Both the position numbers and the translations under genes were made by a program. The notes below the pieces were generated by a model. It saw nothing but the letters and a program-made list of their open reading frames with translations. It was not told the origin of the DNA and ran no database searches. 64,000 nucleotides of DNA, from contig NZ_CP121017.1 in the NCBI RefSeq assembly GCF_041468085.1, positions 1,653,501 through 1,717,500 of the forward strand, read 5' to 3'. The DNA comes from Tistrella mobilis. Its GTDB lineage: Bacteria; Pseudomonadota; Alphaproteobacteria; Tistrellales; Tistrellaceae. Each line of letters begins with the position of its first letter. The stretch's first letter is position 1. Positions 24,585 to 33,000 of this stretch are shown piece by piece.

Positions 24585-25760
24585 TCAAGTCAACATTGTG
24601 TATGACAGCAGACCGTGGATGCGCCCTGCGCTGTTCCAGCCACACTCGGTGGCAAGCACATCGATGAGGGCCGGACGGCTCAGATGCTCGAACAGACGGG
24701 CGATCACGGCTGCATCGGCGGCAAATGCTGCGCGCGCCTCTTCGGCCTGGAGGGCGGCATCGGTGTCGAGATCCAGGGCCGCCGCCCGCGCGGCGAGCGC
24801 CGTTATGGCGAAGGTGACGGCCAGCCGGATGCCGGGCAGCGTTTCCGGCGTGGTCGTGGGCAGCGGGGCTGCCGCCGGCGCGTGGGGAGAGGCCAGGAGC
24901 TGATGGTCGATCCAGGCATCGAGCATGCGGGCGAGGCCTGAGGGGGCGGCCTGGCGCTGCCATGCTGCGTCACGCGCGGCCCTCAACGCATCGGGGTCGT
25001 CTGGCCCACGGATATCGAGCGCGAGTGTCGTTCGATCGAGCGTCATGCCCAGCGCCGCCTCCAGCCGTCCGGTCAGCCGTCCGAGCGCCGGCCGCCAGAC
25101 GCCGCCCGTGGCATGTACCAGGGCACCCGCGGTCAGCAGCAGGCGAGGCTCGTCGAGCGGGTCTCTCACCGGCTGGGGCAGGCGGTCGAGGATCGATCGG
25201 GCAAGCGCCGCTGCCGCGGCGGGTTTTTCGGTCTCGGCAAACCGGGCCACCGAACCGGTGAGCGCGGTGAGGGCACGCATTCGCTGATCGGCCGGGGCAT
25301 CTGTCGCCAGCCGGGCCATGACCGCCTTCAGTCCCTCGCCCGCAGGGGCGGGGGGGCCGATATTGTCGTCGGAGGTGGGGTCGAGCGCCAGCCGGGCGAT
25401 TTCCGGGCAGGCGAGCTGGGCGATGCGCAGCCGGCTGCCATCGGCAAAACTCGCCACCCGCCGCGGAAACCCACCGCAGGCCTTGGAGAGCACGTCGTGG
25501 CCATGGGCTGCGTGCAGCCGACACCAGCCCTGGTCCAGCGCCACGCAGGCACCCTCGCGGCGGGCCATGCTGCGGCCGGCATCGGCGTCGGTGCTGGTGA
25601 GTGCCGCCAGCTCCGCCGCCGGGAACAGGCTCTGCCAGCGCGTCCATGTCTCGTCATCCACCTGCATCGACCAGCCGGCACAACAGGTGTCGCCGCAGGC
25701 GGGGCCGATACAGGTGAAGGCATCGAGGACGGGTTGATTGCGCGGGCTGTCCTGCTCCAT
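24585..25760 (-). CDS. fliB: Flagellin lysine-N-methylase FliB
   Basis: FliB methylates the side-chain amino group of surface lysines on flagellin. The 391-residue protein opens with the cysteine cluster CIGPACGDTCCAGW (Cys17, 22, 26, 27) followed by a later KACGGFPRR, the pattern of the Fe-S binding FliB family. The rest is helical and variable. The start ATG lies 24 bases after fliW, so the two are probably co-transcribed. The targets should be the two flagellins at 11.3-14.0 kb, yet each has only one lysine in its surface domain. Confidence 0.88.
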   Translation of the reverse strand: MEQDSPRNQPVLDAFTCIGPACGDTCCAGWSMQVDDETWTRWQSLFPAAELAALTSTDADAGRSMARREGACVALDQGWCRLHAAHGHDVLSKACGGFPRRVASFADGSRLRIAQLACPEIARLALDPTSDDNIGPPAPAGEGLKAVMARLATDAPADQRMRALTALTGSVARFAETEKPAAAAALARSILDRLPQPVRDPLDEPRLLLTAGALVHATGGVWRPALGRLTGRLEAALGMTLDRTTLALDIRGPDDPDALRAARDAAWQRQAAPSGLARMLDAWIDHQLLASPHAPAAAPLPTTTPETLPGIRLAVTFAITALAARAAALDLDTDAALQAEEARAAFAADAAVIARLFEHLSRPALIDVLATECGWNSAGRIHGLLSYTMLT

Positions 25761-25784
25761 GAGGTCCGGGCGGCAGGGTCGGGC

Positions 25785-26300
25785 TCAGCCCGCGATCAGC
25801 GGCTGGCGGATCGGGTACTTAGGGTTGTGCAGCACATGCTGCCAGCCCCGACGCGCATCCACATCCACCAGGATCGGGGCCCGGCGGTTGATGGTCAGCA
25901 GCACGCCGCCCTCTACCCGGTGGCTGGCGACCACCAGCAGCACGGCGGCGTTGGCGCGCGCGATGCCCAGATGGGCCAGCGCTTCGTCCAGATCCTCGGC
26001 ATCGATGGCATCCGTCTTGACCGGCACCGGCAGCACCAGCATCGACACTTTCGGATTGTCGATCGAGACCAGGATCTTCAGGTGGTCGATGCGCTCGTCG
26101 GCGACATCGGCCAGCGCGAAGCGGCCGCGGCCGCCCAGGCCGACCAGACCACGGGGGATTTCAATGGCGCGATCGGGATCGATGGCGATCGGCCCGAAGC
26201 GGGTATCGAGCACCATCGGGGCATCGGGGATCATCGGGGCGTCGGTGGTTTCGGACATGTCGGGTGACATCCGGATAGCATGGGCGACAGCCGTCAGCAT
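25785..26300 (-). CDS. fliW: Flagellar assembly factor FliW
   Basis: FliW binds either flagellin or CsrA, so rising cytoplasmic flagellin frees CsrA to repress flagellin translation. In this 171-residue protein TRFGPIAIDPDRAIEIPRGLVGL and HLKILVSIDNP are family signatures, as is the C-terminal HNPKYPIRQPL. The start at 26300 is supported by AAGGAAAG 7 bases upstream; ATGs 10 and 14 codons later have no such site. It lies between flgL and fliB. csrA is 31 kb away in the same window. Confidence 0.92.
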   Translation of the reverse strand: MLTAVAHAIRMSPDMSETTDAPMIPDAPMVLDTRFGPIAIDPDRAIEIPRGLVGLGGRGRFALADVADERIDHLKILVSIDNPKVSMLVLPVPVKTDAIDAEDLDEALAHLGIARANAAVLLVVASHRVEGGVLLTINRRAPILVDVDARRGWQHVLHNPKYPIRQPLIAG

Positions 26301-26410
26301 GACACGCTTTCCTTCGCTTGAGCAGTCCCCGTATGGGCCTTGCCGCTCTACGGGGGGGATCGGTGGAAAGAGGGGATGCCCTTCGGGGGCAGGTGATGTC
26401 CCGTGGGCGC

Positions 26411-27313
26411 TTACTTCAGATAATCGGCCAGCGACATCCGGTTGATCTGCGAGACCATCATGTAAGAGGCGTCCAGGATGGTCTGGTCGTTGGACATCCG
26501 GATGGTGGCCGAAGGGATATCGGTATTCTCGATCGCCGAGATGGCTTCTTCCTGCGTCACCTTCCGGTCCTCGTGGCCGGAGATGATGCTGTCGAGCCGG
26601 GCCTGGTTGGTGCCCACCTCGGCGCGATAATCGGCGAGCGTCGCGATCGCGTCATTGACCATGGTCAAGGCGGTCTCCGCCATCGCGGTCGAACCGATCT
26701 CTCCGGCCTCGATCGCCGCTTTCAGCGCGCCGATCAGCTGCTGAAAGCCCTCGCGATCGGCATTGACGCCGTAATCCATGGTGATCTGGTCGTCGAGCCG
26801 TGCGCTGAGCGCAACGTCGTCGCCGGCATAATAGCTGGCATCCGGGTCGCCCCAGACCGCCGGATCGGGAACCGGAACGGTCACCGGCTTGGTGTCGGTC
26901 CGCGAGCCGCCGAAGAGGTACCGGCCGTCTTCCGACACGTTCAGCGCGCCGGTCACCGTGTCGAGCAGACCCTGGGCCTCCTGCTGCAGCGGCACCGCGT
27001 CGGACAGTCCCGACGTCGTGGCCTGCATCAGCAGGGTGCGCAGGCTGCTTGCCGCATCGCCGATCGCCGAAAGGCTCTGATCGATCAGGGTCAACCGACG
27101 ATCCACGTCCTTGGCATTCGACAGGTAGTTGTCGATCCGCGTCGCCTCGGAGCGCAGGTTCAGCGTCTTCTCCGAATCCCCCGCGATGCCGGCATAGTTC
27201 TGCGCGACCTTGCCGCTGGAGATCTGGGTGTTGGTGTCATAGGTCCGCGCCTGAACCTCCATCATATTGCTCAGGCTGCGGTTCATCTGGGCGTAGTTGG
27301 TGACGCGGATCAT
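26411..27313 (-). CDS. flgL: Hook-filament junction protein FlgL
   Basis: FlgL (HAP3) joins the hook-associated ring to the filament. At 300 residues it has the usual flagellin-like ends: N-terminal MIRVTNYAQMNRSLSNMMEVQ and the C-terminal coiled helices ending MMVSQINRMSLADYLK. The middle includes GRYLFGGSRTDTKPV, typical of FlgL. It follows flgK by 78 bases on the minus strand and belongs to the flgI-flgJ-flgN-flgK-flgL run. Confidence 0.93.
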   Translation of the reverse strand: MIRVTNYAQMNRSLSNMMEVQARTYDTNTQISSGKVAQNYAGIAGDSEKTLNLRSEATRIDNYLSNAKDVDRRLTLIDQSLSAIGDAASSLRTLLMQATTSGLSDAVPLQQEAQGLLDTVTGALNVSEDGRYLFGGSRTDTKPVTVPVPDPAVWGDPDASYYAGDDVALSARLDDQITMDYGVNADREGFQQLIGALKAAIEAGEIGSTAMAETALTMVNDAIATLADYRAEVGTNQARLDSIISGHEDRKVTQEEAISAIENTDIPSATIRMSNDQTILDASYMMVSQINRMSLADYLK

Positions 27314-27391
27314 GATCGGAAACCTGCATCGAGAGGATCTGGCGGCGCCGGCGGGGGCCGGACGTCATGCTGAATGAAGTGGCCGGCCGGG

Positions 27392-29203
27392 TCAGTTGCC
27401 GACGATGTTGAGCAGTTCGTCGAACATCTGCTTCGCCGTGGTGAGCACGCGGGCCGATGCGGTGTAGGCGTTCTGGAACACGATCAGGTTGCTCATCTCC
27501 TCGTCGATATTCACTCCCGTCACCGAGGCGTCGCGATAAGAGAGATCTTCCTTGAGGATGCCTGAGTCGCTGGCGCGGGTAGAGGCTTCCGCCGCCACGC
27601 TCGCGATGTTGGAGATGATGCCCGAGGCATAGCCGGTCAGCGTGTAGTTGCCGCGGGCGAGCGAGCCCACCCCGGGCATCGCCTGGGCCGTGTTGACGCC
27701 CACCGCCAGCGCCTGAGCATTGCGGTTGTCGCCCGAGGTGATGGCGACGTCGCCGGCAAGAAGGGCGGTATCCTTCAGAAGCCCGGTCGCAACCCGTCCC
27801 GGATCGGCGACCACGGCCTTGGAGACTTCAATCGTCGAGGCATCGTCGCCGTCGAAAAGGTTGTTCAGCCCCAGATGATGCGAAAGGCCGCGCACCGTAC
27901 CGTCGGTGTCGGTCACCTGGCTGGTGCTTTCGGACATCGCGATGCCCGCGGCGGTACCCGTGGCGGTGAGGGTGAACTTGCCGTCGACGATGGAAGCCGA
28001 AACATAGGGGCCGAGCGCGCTGGCATTGATGGTGTCGCGCAGGTCGCCGATGCTGGTGACGGTCGACAGATCGATGTCGAGCGGGGGAGCCACCAGCGTG
28101 CCGTCGGCTGCAACCGCGGCGATGCGGAACGTGCCGGTCGCCGAGAGCGGTGTGGTGGCCGTCACATCGGTCGAACCGGTGAGCGAGGCCGGGGCCGGCC
28201 AGCCGGTGCCCTGGTTGTGGATCGCGTTCATCCGCTCGATCAGGCTGTCGGCCAGGGTGTCGAGCTGACCGCTCAGCGCCGCCAGATCCTTGTCGCGCAC
28301 CTGCAGCAGGCCGGCGAGATTGCCGCCCTTGATGGTGGAGGTGACCTGATCGCTGGTGCCGCCGGAGGCCAGCACATCGCCGTCGTTCAGCGCTTCCAGC
28401 GTGTCGGGATCGACTGCCACCGCCTTGATCGGGCTGTAGACCGCGTCGCTACCCGGCTCCATCACCGGGGTGTAGGTCAGCTGACGCAGGCTTTCGTCCA
28501 GCAGGGTCTGGCCGGCGCCGGTATAGATGGCGATCCGGCCATTGCTGCCGCTCACGATCTCGACGTCGATCTCGGCCGAGAGGTTCGCGATCGCGATATC
28601 GCGTTTGTCTTCAAGCTCCGAAGCCGATTCGCCCAGCGCATTGGCGCGCTGGATGCGGGCGTTCAGGTCATAGATCTGGCGGAGTGCGGCATTCGCGGCC
28701 TCGACCGAGTCGCCGATCTTGGCATCGGTATCGGCGCGGACCTGACCGACCTGGGCGGCGTTGGTGTTCAGCCGGTCGGTCAGCGCCTTGGCGGACGAGA
28801 CCAGATTGTAGCGTTCGCTACCCGACTCGGTGGCATTGGCGACCGATTCGAGCTGGGTGAGGAAGGCATCCAGATCGGCCGAGATCGAGTTGCTGCCGCC
28901 GACCTTGCCGAACATGCTCTGCACCTGATCCAGGATAGAGGCGCGGGTGCTGTCGCGCGCCTCTTCGGCGGTGGCCCGGCGCAGTTCGGCACGCAGATAG
29001 TTGTCGACCTCGCGCTCGACGCCGGTCACCCGCACGCCCATGCCATAGCCGCCGATGGTGGCCGATTCCTGGACGACCGTCTTGCGGGTATAGCCGGGGG
29101 TGTTGGCGTTGGCGACGTTCTGCGACGTCACCGACAGCCCCGCCTGGGCCGCGTTCAGGCCGGTGGTCGCGTTGCGGAAGGCGGCGTCGAGGGAGAGCGA
29201 CAT
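27392..29203 (-). CDS. flgK: Hook-filament junction protein FlgK
   Basis: FlgK (HAP1) sits on the hook below FlgL. The 603-residue protein starts MSLSLDAAFRNATTGLNAAQ, with SQNVANANTPGYTRK as the conserved rod/hook-type motif, and ends with VNIDEEMSNLIVFQNAYTA and LTTAKQMFDELLNIVG, the C-terminal hook-family signature. The middle is a Ser/Thr-rich variable domain. It lies 31 bases after the flgN-like gene, its likely export chaperone. Confidence 0.95.
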   Translation of the reverse strand: MSLSLDAAFRNATTGLNAAQAGLSVTSQNVANANTPGYTRKTVVQESATIGGYGMGVRVTGVEREVDNYLRAELRRATAEEARDSTRASILDQVQSMFGKVGGSNSISADLDAFLTQLESVANATESGSERYNLVSSAKALTDRLNTNAAQVGQVRADTDAKIGDSVEAANAALRQIYDLNARIQRANALGESASELEDKRDIAIANLSAEIDVEIVSGSNGRIAIYTGAGQTLLDESLRQLTYTPVMEPGSDAVYSPIKAVAVDPDTLEALNDGDVLASGGTSDQVTSTIKGGNLAGLLQVRDKDLAALSGQLDTLADSLIERMNAIHNQGTGWPAPASLTGSTDVTATTPLSATGTFRIAAVAADGTLVAPPLDIDLSTVTSIGDLRDTINASALGPYVSASIVDGKFTLTATGTAAGIAMSESTSQVTDTDGTVRGLSHHLGLNNLFDGDDASTIEVSKAVVADPGRVATGLLKDTALLAGDVAITSGDNRNAQALAVGVNTAQAMPGVGSLARGNYTLTGYASGIISNIASVAAEASTRASDSGILKEDLSYRDASVTGVNIDEEMSNLIVFQNAYTASARVLTTAKQMFDELLNIVGN

Positions 29204-29234
29204 GGGGAAGGGCTCCGGCGGTTCGGGGGCTTGA

Positions 29235-29756
29235 TCAGATGCTGGTGTTCACGCTGATCGCACCCGCCCGGATGGTGCCGGCGCGGCCTGCGGTGCAGGC
29301 GCGGCCGTTGGCGCCGTAGACGGTGGCGGGGGCCTGCGCCCGGACGATGGCGCTGCGCACCGCGCCCAGAATCCGTTCGTTGAGCGACCGGGCAGCGCCG
29401 ATGCGGCGGAGGTTTTCCTTCACCGCTTCGGCGAAGCGCGGGGCGGCCGCGCCCAGGCGCCCGAAATCCGGGGCCGCGCGCACGGCCGCCTGATCCTGCC
29501 GGCCGAGCAGGGCGTAGAGCTGTTCATAACCGCGACCAAGGCGCTGCTTGTCTGCCTGCAATGCGCGCATCCGGTCCATGTCCTTGACGGACAGCGCGGC
29601 GGTTTCCTCTTCCAGCACCCGGGTCAGTTCCTCGACCACATGGGCGAGATCGGCGACCAGGGTGGTGACCTCGGGATTCGGACGGCTGGCCGCGGCGCGA
29701 ATGGCGGCAGCGAGGCCGTCCTGGCCGGCAGTGATGACGTCGGTGGGTGCGGGCAT
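29235..29756 (-). CDS. flgN: FlgN-like flagellar export chaperone
   Basis: A 173-residue, largely helical protein directly upstream of flgK. The heptad-like stretch LAHVVEELTRVLEEETAALSV (in part) followed by LQADKQRLGRGYEQLYALL is typical of FlgN-type chaperones, which hold FlgK and FlgL for export. The C-terminal ATVYGANGRA is seen in alphaproteobacterial members. The sequence similarity is loose, so the assignment rests on pattern and position. Confidence 0.7.
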   Translation of the reverse strand: MPAPTDVITAGQDGLAAAIRAAASRPNPEVTTLVADLAHVVEELTRVLEEETAALSVKDMDRMRALQADKQRLGRGYEQLYALLGRQDQAAVRAAPDFGRLGAAAPRFAEAVKENLRRIGAARSLNERILGAVRSAIVRAQAPATVYGANGRACTAGRAGTIRAGAISVNTSI

Positions 29757-29832
29757 GACGAAGCTCCGGGCAAAGGGCAGGCGTTTCAGGACGGCAGAAG
29801 CAGGAGTGGTCCGGGGTCAGGGTGGCGACGGG

Positions 29833-30216
29833 TCAGGATTGGGCTTCCTGGATGCGGATCAACTGGTCGAGAACCTCGGCCGAGAGGCCGATGCCGCCGG
29901 CCTGGGCCATGGCCTGTCCGGTCTTCTCGGCCAGCATCGACTTCTGGAAGTCTTCCGCCGCCCGGGCGCCGGCGCCGTCCCCCATGCCGGGCATCAGATC
30001 GACGCCTTCCAGCATGGTCGACATCAGCCGCGACAGAAAAACCCCTTCCAGGGCTTCGGTCTTGTCGCGGGCCTTGTCGATGTCGATGCTGCGGCCGGTG
30101 GCCAGCTGGTTGAGCCGACCGGTCTCGACGCGGCCCTGAGCATCGCGGTTCTGGGCGCCCGAAAGGGCGGAGGGGATGAGCGGGGTGGCAAGGGTGCCGG
30201 AGCTGCTGATCGACAT
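29833..30216 (-). CDS. flgJ: Rod-binding protein FlgJ (N-terminal domain only)
   Basis: This 127-residue protein starts at MSISSSGTLATPL; the start at 30216 has GAGG upstream, and longer frames overlap flgI. LEGVFLSRLMSTMLEGVDLMPG and AGARAAEDFQKSMLAEKTGQAMA form the rod-binding domain that caps the growing rod. The muramidase domain of enterobacterial FlgJ is absent, as is usual in alphaproteobacteria. It lies 11 bases after flgI. Confidence 0.88.
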   Translation of the reverse strand: MSISSSGTLATPLIPSALSGAQNRDAQGRVETGRLNQLATGRSIDIDKARDKTEALEGVFLSRLMSTMLEGVDLMPGMGDGAGARAAEDFQKSMLAEKTGQAMAQAGGIGLSAEVLDQLIRIQEAQS

Positions 30217-30227
30217 CTGACCGGTCC

Positions 30228-31391
30228 TCACATCACTTCGATTTCGGCCTGGAGGGCGCCTGCGGCCTTGATCGCCTGCAGGATCGAGATCATGTCGCGC
30301 GGGCTGATGCCGAGCATGTTCAGCCCGTCGACCAGTTCCTGAAGCGTGACCCCCTTGGGCAGTACCGCCAGCTTGCGATCCGCGCCCTGGTCGACCTCGA
30401 TATTGGTGCGCGGTACCACTGCGGTCTGGCCCTGGGAGAAGGGGCCGGGCTGCGAGACCTGCGGGGTTTCGGTGATCCGGATGGTCAGGTTGCCCTGGGC
30501 GATGGCGACGGTGTCGATCCGGACGTTTTCGCCCATCACGATGATGCCGCTGTTCTCGTCGATCACCACCTTGGCGACCTGGTCGGGCTGCACGCGCAGC
30601 TGTTCGATCTGGGTCATCAGCCCGGAGACGTCGCCCTGCCACTGGGCCGGGACCTGGACCCGCACGCTGGCGGGATCGGTGGCCTTGGCGATGGCGCCGC
30701 CCATATAGGCGTTGACGGCTGAGGCGATGCGCTGGGCGGTGGTGAAATCGGGATTGCGGAGCGCGATCGTCACCTGGTCGAGCGAGTCGAAGGCAAAGGT
30801 CACCTCGCGCTCGACGATCGCACCGCTCGCGATCCGGCCCACGGTCGGCACGCCCTGGGTGATCGAGGCGCCCTGACCCTGGGCCGAAAAGCCGCCGACG
30901 GCGACCTGGCCCTGGGCGACGCTGTAGATCTCGCCATCGGCACCCAGCAGCGGGGTGACCAGAAGGGTGCCGCCCAGCAGCGATTCCGCATCGCCGATCG
31001 CCGACACGCGCACGTCCACCCGGCTGCCCTGGCGGGCAAAGGGGGGCAGGTTGGCGGTGACCATCACCGCCGCCACATTGTCGGTGCGCAGGCGCGAGCC
31101 GCGGCTGTTGACGCCCAGACGCTCCAGCATCGCCACCAGGCTCTGCTCGGTGAACGGGGCATTGTTCAGGCTGTCGCCCGTGCCGTTCAGGCCGACGACC
31201 AGGCCATAGCCGACCAGCAGGTTGTCGCGCACGCCTTCGATGTCGGCGATGTCCTTGATCCGGGACTGCGCCAGCGCGCCGGTGGGCAGGGCGATGGCCG
31301 CCACGGCGACCAGCGACGCCGCGAACACGGCGCGGATCGCGCGGAGGGCGCGGCGCGGACGGTCATGGGTCAGATGGCGGGACGCGGACAT
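30228..31391 (-). CDS. flgI: Flagellar P-ring protein FlgI
   Basis: FlgI forms the periplasmic P ring around the rod in the peptidoglycan layer. The 387-residue protein has a cleavable signal (about residues 1-42, ending GALAQS), then RIKDIADIEGVRDNLLVGYGLVVGLNGTGD (in part), the family's highly conserved opening. It ends GISPRDMISILQAIKAAGALQAEIEVM. A sigma-54 promoter lies 36 bases upstream. It heads flgI-flgJ-flgN-flgK-flgL. Confidence 0.96.
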   Translation of the reverse strand: MSASRHLTHDRPRRALRAIRAVFAASLVAVAAIALPTGALAQSRIKDIADIEGVRDNLLVGYGLVVGLNGTGDSLNNAPFTEQSLVAMLERLGVNSRGSRLRTDNVAAVMVTANLPPFARQGSRVDVRVSAIGDAESLLGGTLLVTPLLGADGEIYSVAQGQVAVGGFSAQGQGASITQGVPTVGRIASGAIVEREVTFAFDSLDQVTIALRNPDFTTAQRIASAVNAYMGGAIAKATDPASVRVQVPAQWQGDVSGLMTQIEQLRVQPDQVAKVVIDENSGIIVMGENVRIDTVAIAQGNLTIRITETPQVSQPGPFSQGQTAVVPRTNIEVDQGADRKLAVLPKGVTLQELVDGLNMLGISPRDMISILQAIKAAGALQAEIEVM

Positions 31392-31437
31392 GGGCGGATC
31401 GGCTCCGGTTCGGGGGACTTCGCTTCGTCGTCACAGA

Positions 31438-31453
31438 TGCGAGAACCGTGCCA
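31438..31453 (-). promoter_or_regulatory. Sigma-54 promoter of the flgI operon
   Basis: The minus strand reads TGGCACGGTTCTCGCA, with TGGCACG at -24 and GG-N10-GC spacing. Predicted transcription starts near 31427, 36 bases before the flgI start. Confidence 0.8.
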
Positions 31454-31567
31454 GGGCAGAAGCTGTTGATCTGTGGCTGTTTTCAGCATGCGGGTTGCGG
31501 CCGCCGGGCAGAAGCGGCCGCAGGGGCCGCGGCAAGCGCTGCATGGTGCCCGGCAGAAACTGCCGGG
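31451..31567. promoter_or_regulatory. FlbD/ftr-like palindrome and half-sites between flgI and fliX
   Basis: A perfect palindrome with arms CCCGGCAG and CTGCCGGG around AAA spans 31549-31567, centred about 131 bases upstream of the flgI start of transcription. Two related partial copies, GGGCAGAAGCTG (31455) and GGGCAGAAGCGG (31507), lie between it and the promoter. The palindrome also lies about 170 bases upstream of fliX. The rest of this 339-base gap, to 31730, contains only the fliX ribosome site (GTGGAGG); no sigma-54 element facing fliX was found. Confidence 0.6.
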
Positions 31568-31730
31568 TTCCCGCTGCAACAGCGGGGCGATGGATGGCGG
31601 CTTGCGGCCGGGGCTTGGCACCCGGCACATGCACGCCGATATACAGATGCGGGTGCCGGTTGTTATAAACGTCGTATGCAGCCCGCGGTCCCCGGTGGGA
31701 TCGCTTCAGGCAGTGGAGGCTGACGAGGCA

Positions 31731-32159
31731 ATGAAGGTCACAGGCGTCGGTACCGGCGCGCCCGCATCCAAGAGCCGTCGGACCCAGGGTCGCAGCGGCA
31801 GCTCCGACGATTTCGCGAGCCGCGTCGACGACGGAGGTGAGGCCCGCCAGACGGCTGCGCCCGCCAAGGCCGGGCCCCTGACCGCCATGGACGCCCTGCT
31901 GGCATTGCAGGGTGTGCCGGGCCGGGGCGAGGATGCCGACCGCGATGCCGCCGAGCGCGGCGGCCAGATGCTCGACCTGCTCGACGACATTCGCCTGGGC
32001 CTGCTGGACGGGCGCGTGCCGAAGGCGGCGCTCGGCCAGCTCCGCAGCCTGGTCGAGGCCGAGCGCGGCAAGGTCTCCGATCCCCGTCTGGCAGAGGTTC
32101 TGGCCGAGATCGACGTTCGTGCTGCCGTCGAGCTTGCGAAACTCGATCGTATCGGTTAA
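31731..32159 (+). CDS. fliX: Flagellar assembly regulator FliX
   Basis: In Caulobacter, FliX couples completion of the basal body to activation of the sigma-54 activator FlbD. This 142-residue protein starts at MKVTGVGTGAP (31731, GGAGG upstream). Its N-terminal half is basic and low-complexity (SKSRRTQGRSG). The C-terminal helical half (TAMDALLALQGV, GQMLDLLDDIRLGLLDGRVP, LAEIDVRAAVELAKL) matches the FliX family. It is divergent from flgI. Its presence fits the FlbD-like palindromes at several promoters in this window. Confidence 0.9.
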   Translation: MKVTGVGTGAPASKSRRTQGRSGSSDDFASRVDDGGEARQTAAPAKAGPLTAMDALLALQGVPGRGEDADRDAAERGGQMLDLLDDIRLGLLDGRVPKAALGQLRSLVEAERGKVSDPRLAEVLAEIDVRAAVELAKLDRIG

Positions 32160-32280
32160 CTACAGGCCCGACCGGACGGGCCGCCGTGTTCCCCCGCGGG
32201 CCGGCCGCCAACCGGAACGCGAGCGACCACCTGCCCGCGGCCGCATCGTGGGTGGATGGCCTCTCTGAGGGGAGACCAGG

Positions 32281-32697
32281 ATGGCTGTCACGCTGCCGCC
32301 CGACTACTTGCCGTCCGAAGACGAGCCGTTCATGAATGACCGGCAGGTCGAGTTCTTCCGTCGTCGCCTTATGGCGTGGCGCGAGGAAATCCTCCGTGAA
32401 TCTTCGGAAACGTTGCGCAACCTGCAGGAGGACAGCCTGCAGGAGCCGGACATCACCGACCGTGCCTCGGCAGAGGCCGATTGGTCGATCCATTTGCGCA
32501 CACGCGACCGTCAGCGCAAGCTGATTTCCAAGATCGATGCTGCGCTGAAGCGCATCGAGGATGGTTCCTACGGCTATTGTGAGGAGACGAGCGAGCCGAT
32601 CAGCCTGAAGCGGCTGATCGCCCGGCCGATCGCGACCCTCAGCATTGATGCCCAGGAACGCCACGAGCGCCGCGAGCGCAGCTATCGCGACGACTGA
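32281..32697 (+). CDS. dksA: RNA polymerase-binding transcription factor DksA
   Basis: DksA binds the secondary channel of RNA polymerase and, with ppGpp, adjusts rRNA and biosynthetic promoters. This 138-residue protein has the coiled-coil region (FFRRRLMAWREEILRESSE, DRASAEADWSIHLRTRDRQR) with a DxxA tip, then the globular YGYCEETSEPISLKRLIARP. Only one of the four zinc-binding cysteines of the E. coli protein remains (Cys100); the others align with Thr, Ser and Ala, as in cysteine-poor DksA variants. It follows fliX by 121 bases and ends at a strong terminator. Confidence 0.93.
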   Translation: MAVTLPPDYLPSEDEPFMNDRQVEFFRRRLMAWREEILRESSETLRNLQEDSLQEPDITDRASAEADWSIHLRTRDRQRKLISKIDAALKRIEDGSYGYCEETSEPISLKRLIARPIATLSIDAQERHERRERSYRDD

Positions 32698-32754
32698 CCG
32701 CGGGGCCACGCACCGGAAGCGGGGTGTGTCATGACCCCGCAACCTTGAAGACGT

Positions 32755-32797
32755 AAGGGGCGCACCGATGCCGGGAACATCGGTGCGCCCCTTATTC
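32755..32797. terminator. Rho-independent terminator after dksA
   Basis: AAGGGGCGCACCGATG (32755-32770) pairs perfectly with CATCGGTGCGCCCCTT (32778-32793), a 16-base stem with a 7-base loop, followed by ATTCTTG. The remaining sequence up to the histidine kinase start (about 200 bases) has no recognisable gene. Confidence 0.88.
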
Positions 32798-33000
32798 TTG
32801 ATATGGGTGCCGACGAGCCCTGTCAGCTGAAGGGTGGTCCGGCGTCGGATGTGATGCCATAGTCGTGTAGCGGTTGCGTGCGGGGAGGGGGATGGCCCCG
32901 CGGGAGGCAGGTGCCGGGAACACGTGGGGGCGTGGCTGCCGATGGACGGTCGTGCATGGCCTTGAGCGGGCCGAGGGGTGAACGCGATCCGACGATATCG

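Noticed and set aside
30217-30642. Long N-terminal extension of flgJ
   Set aside because: It overlaps flgI in another frame and is Arg/Pro-rich; the flgJ start at 30216 has a ribosome site and fits the family.
31600-31640. Sigma-54 promoter facing fliX (TGGCACCCGGCACATGCA)
   Set aside because: The GG and GC elements are 12 rather than 10 bases apart, which does not support sigma-54 binding.
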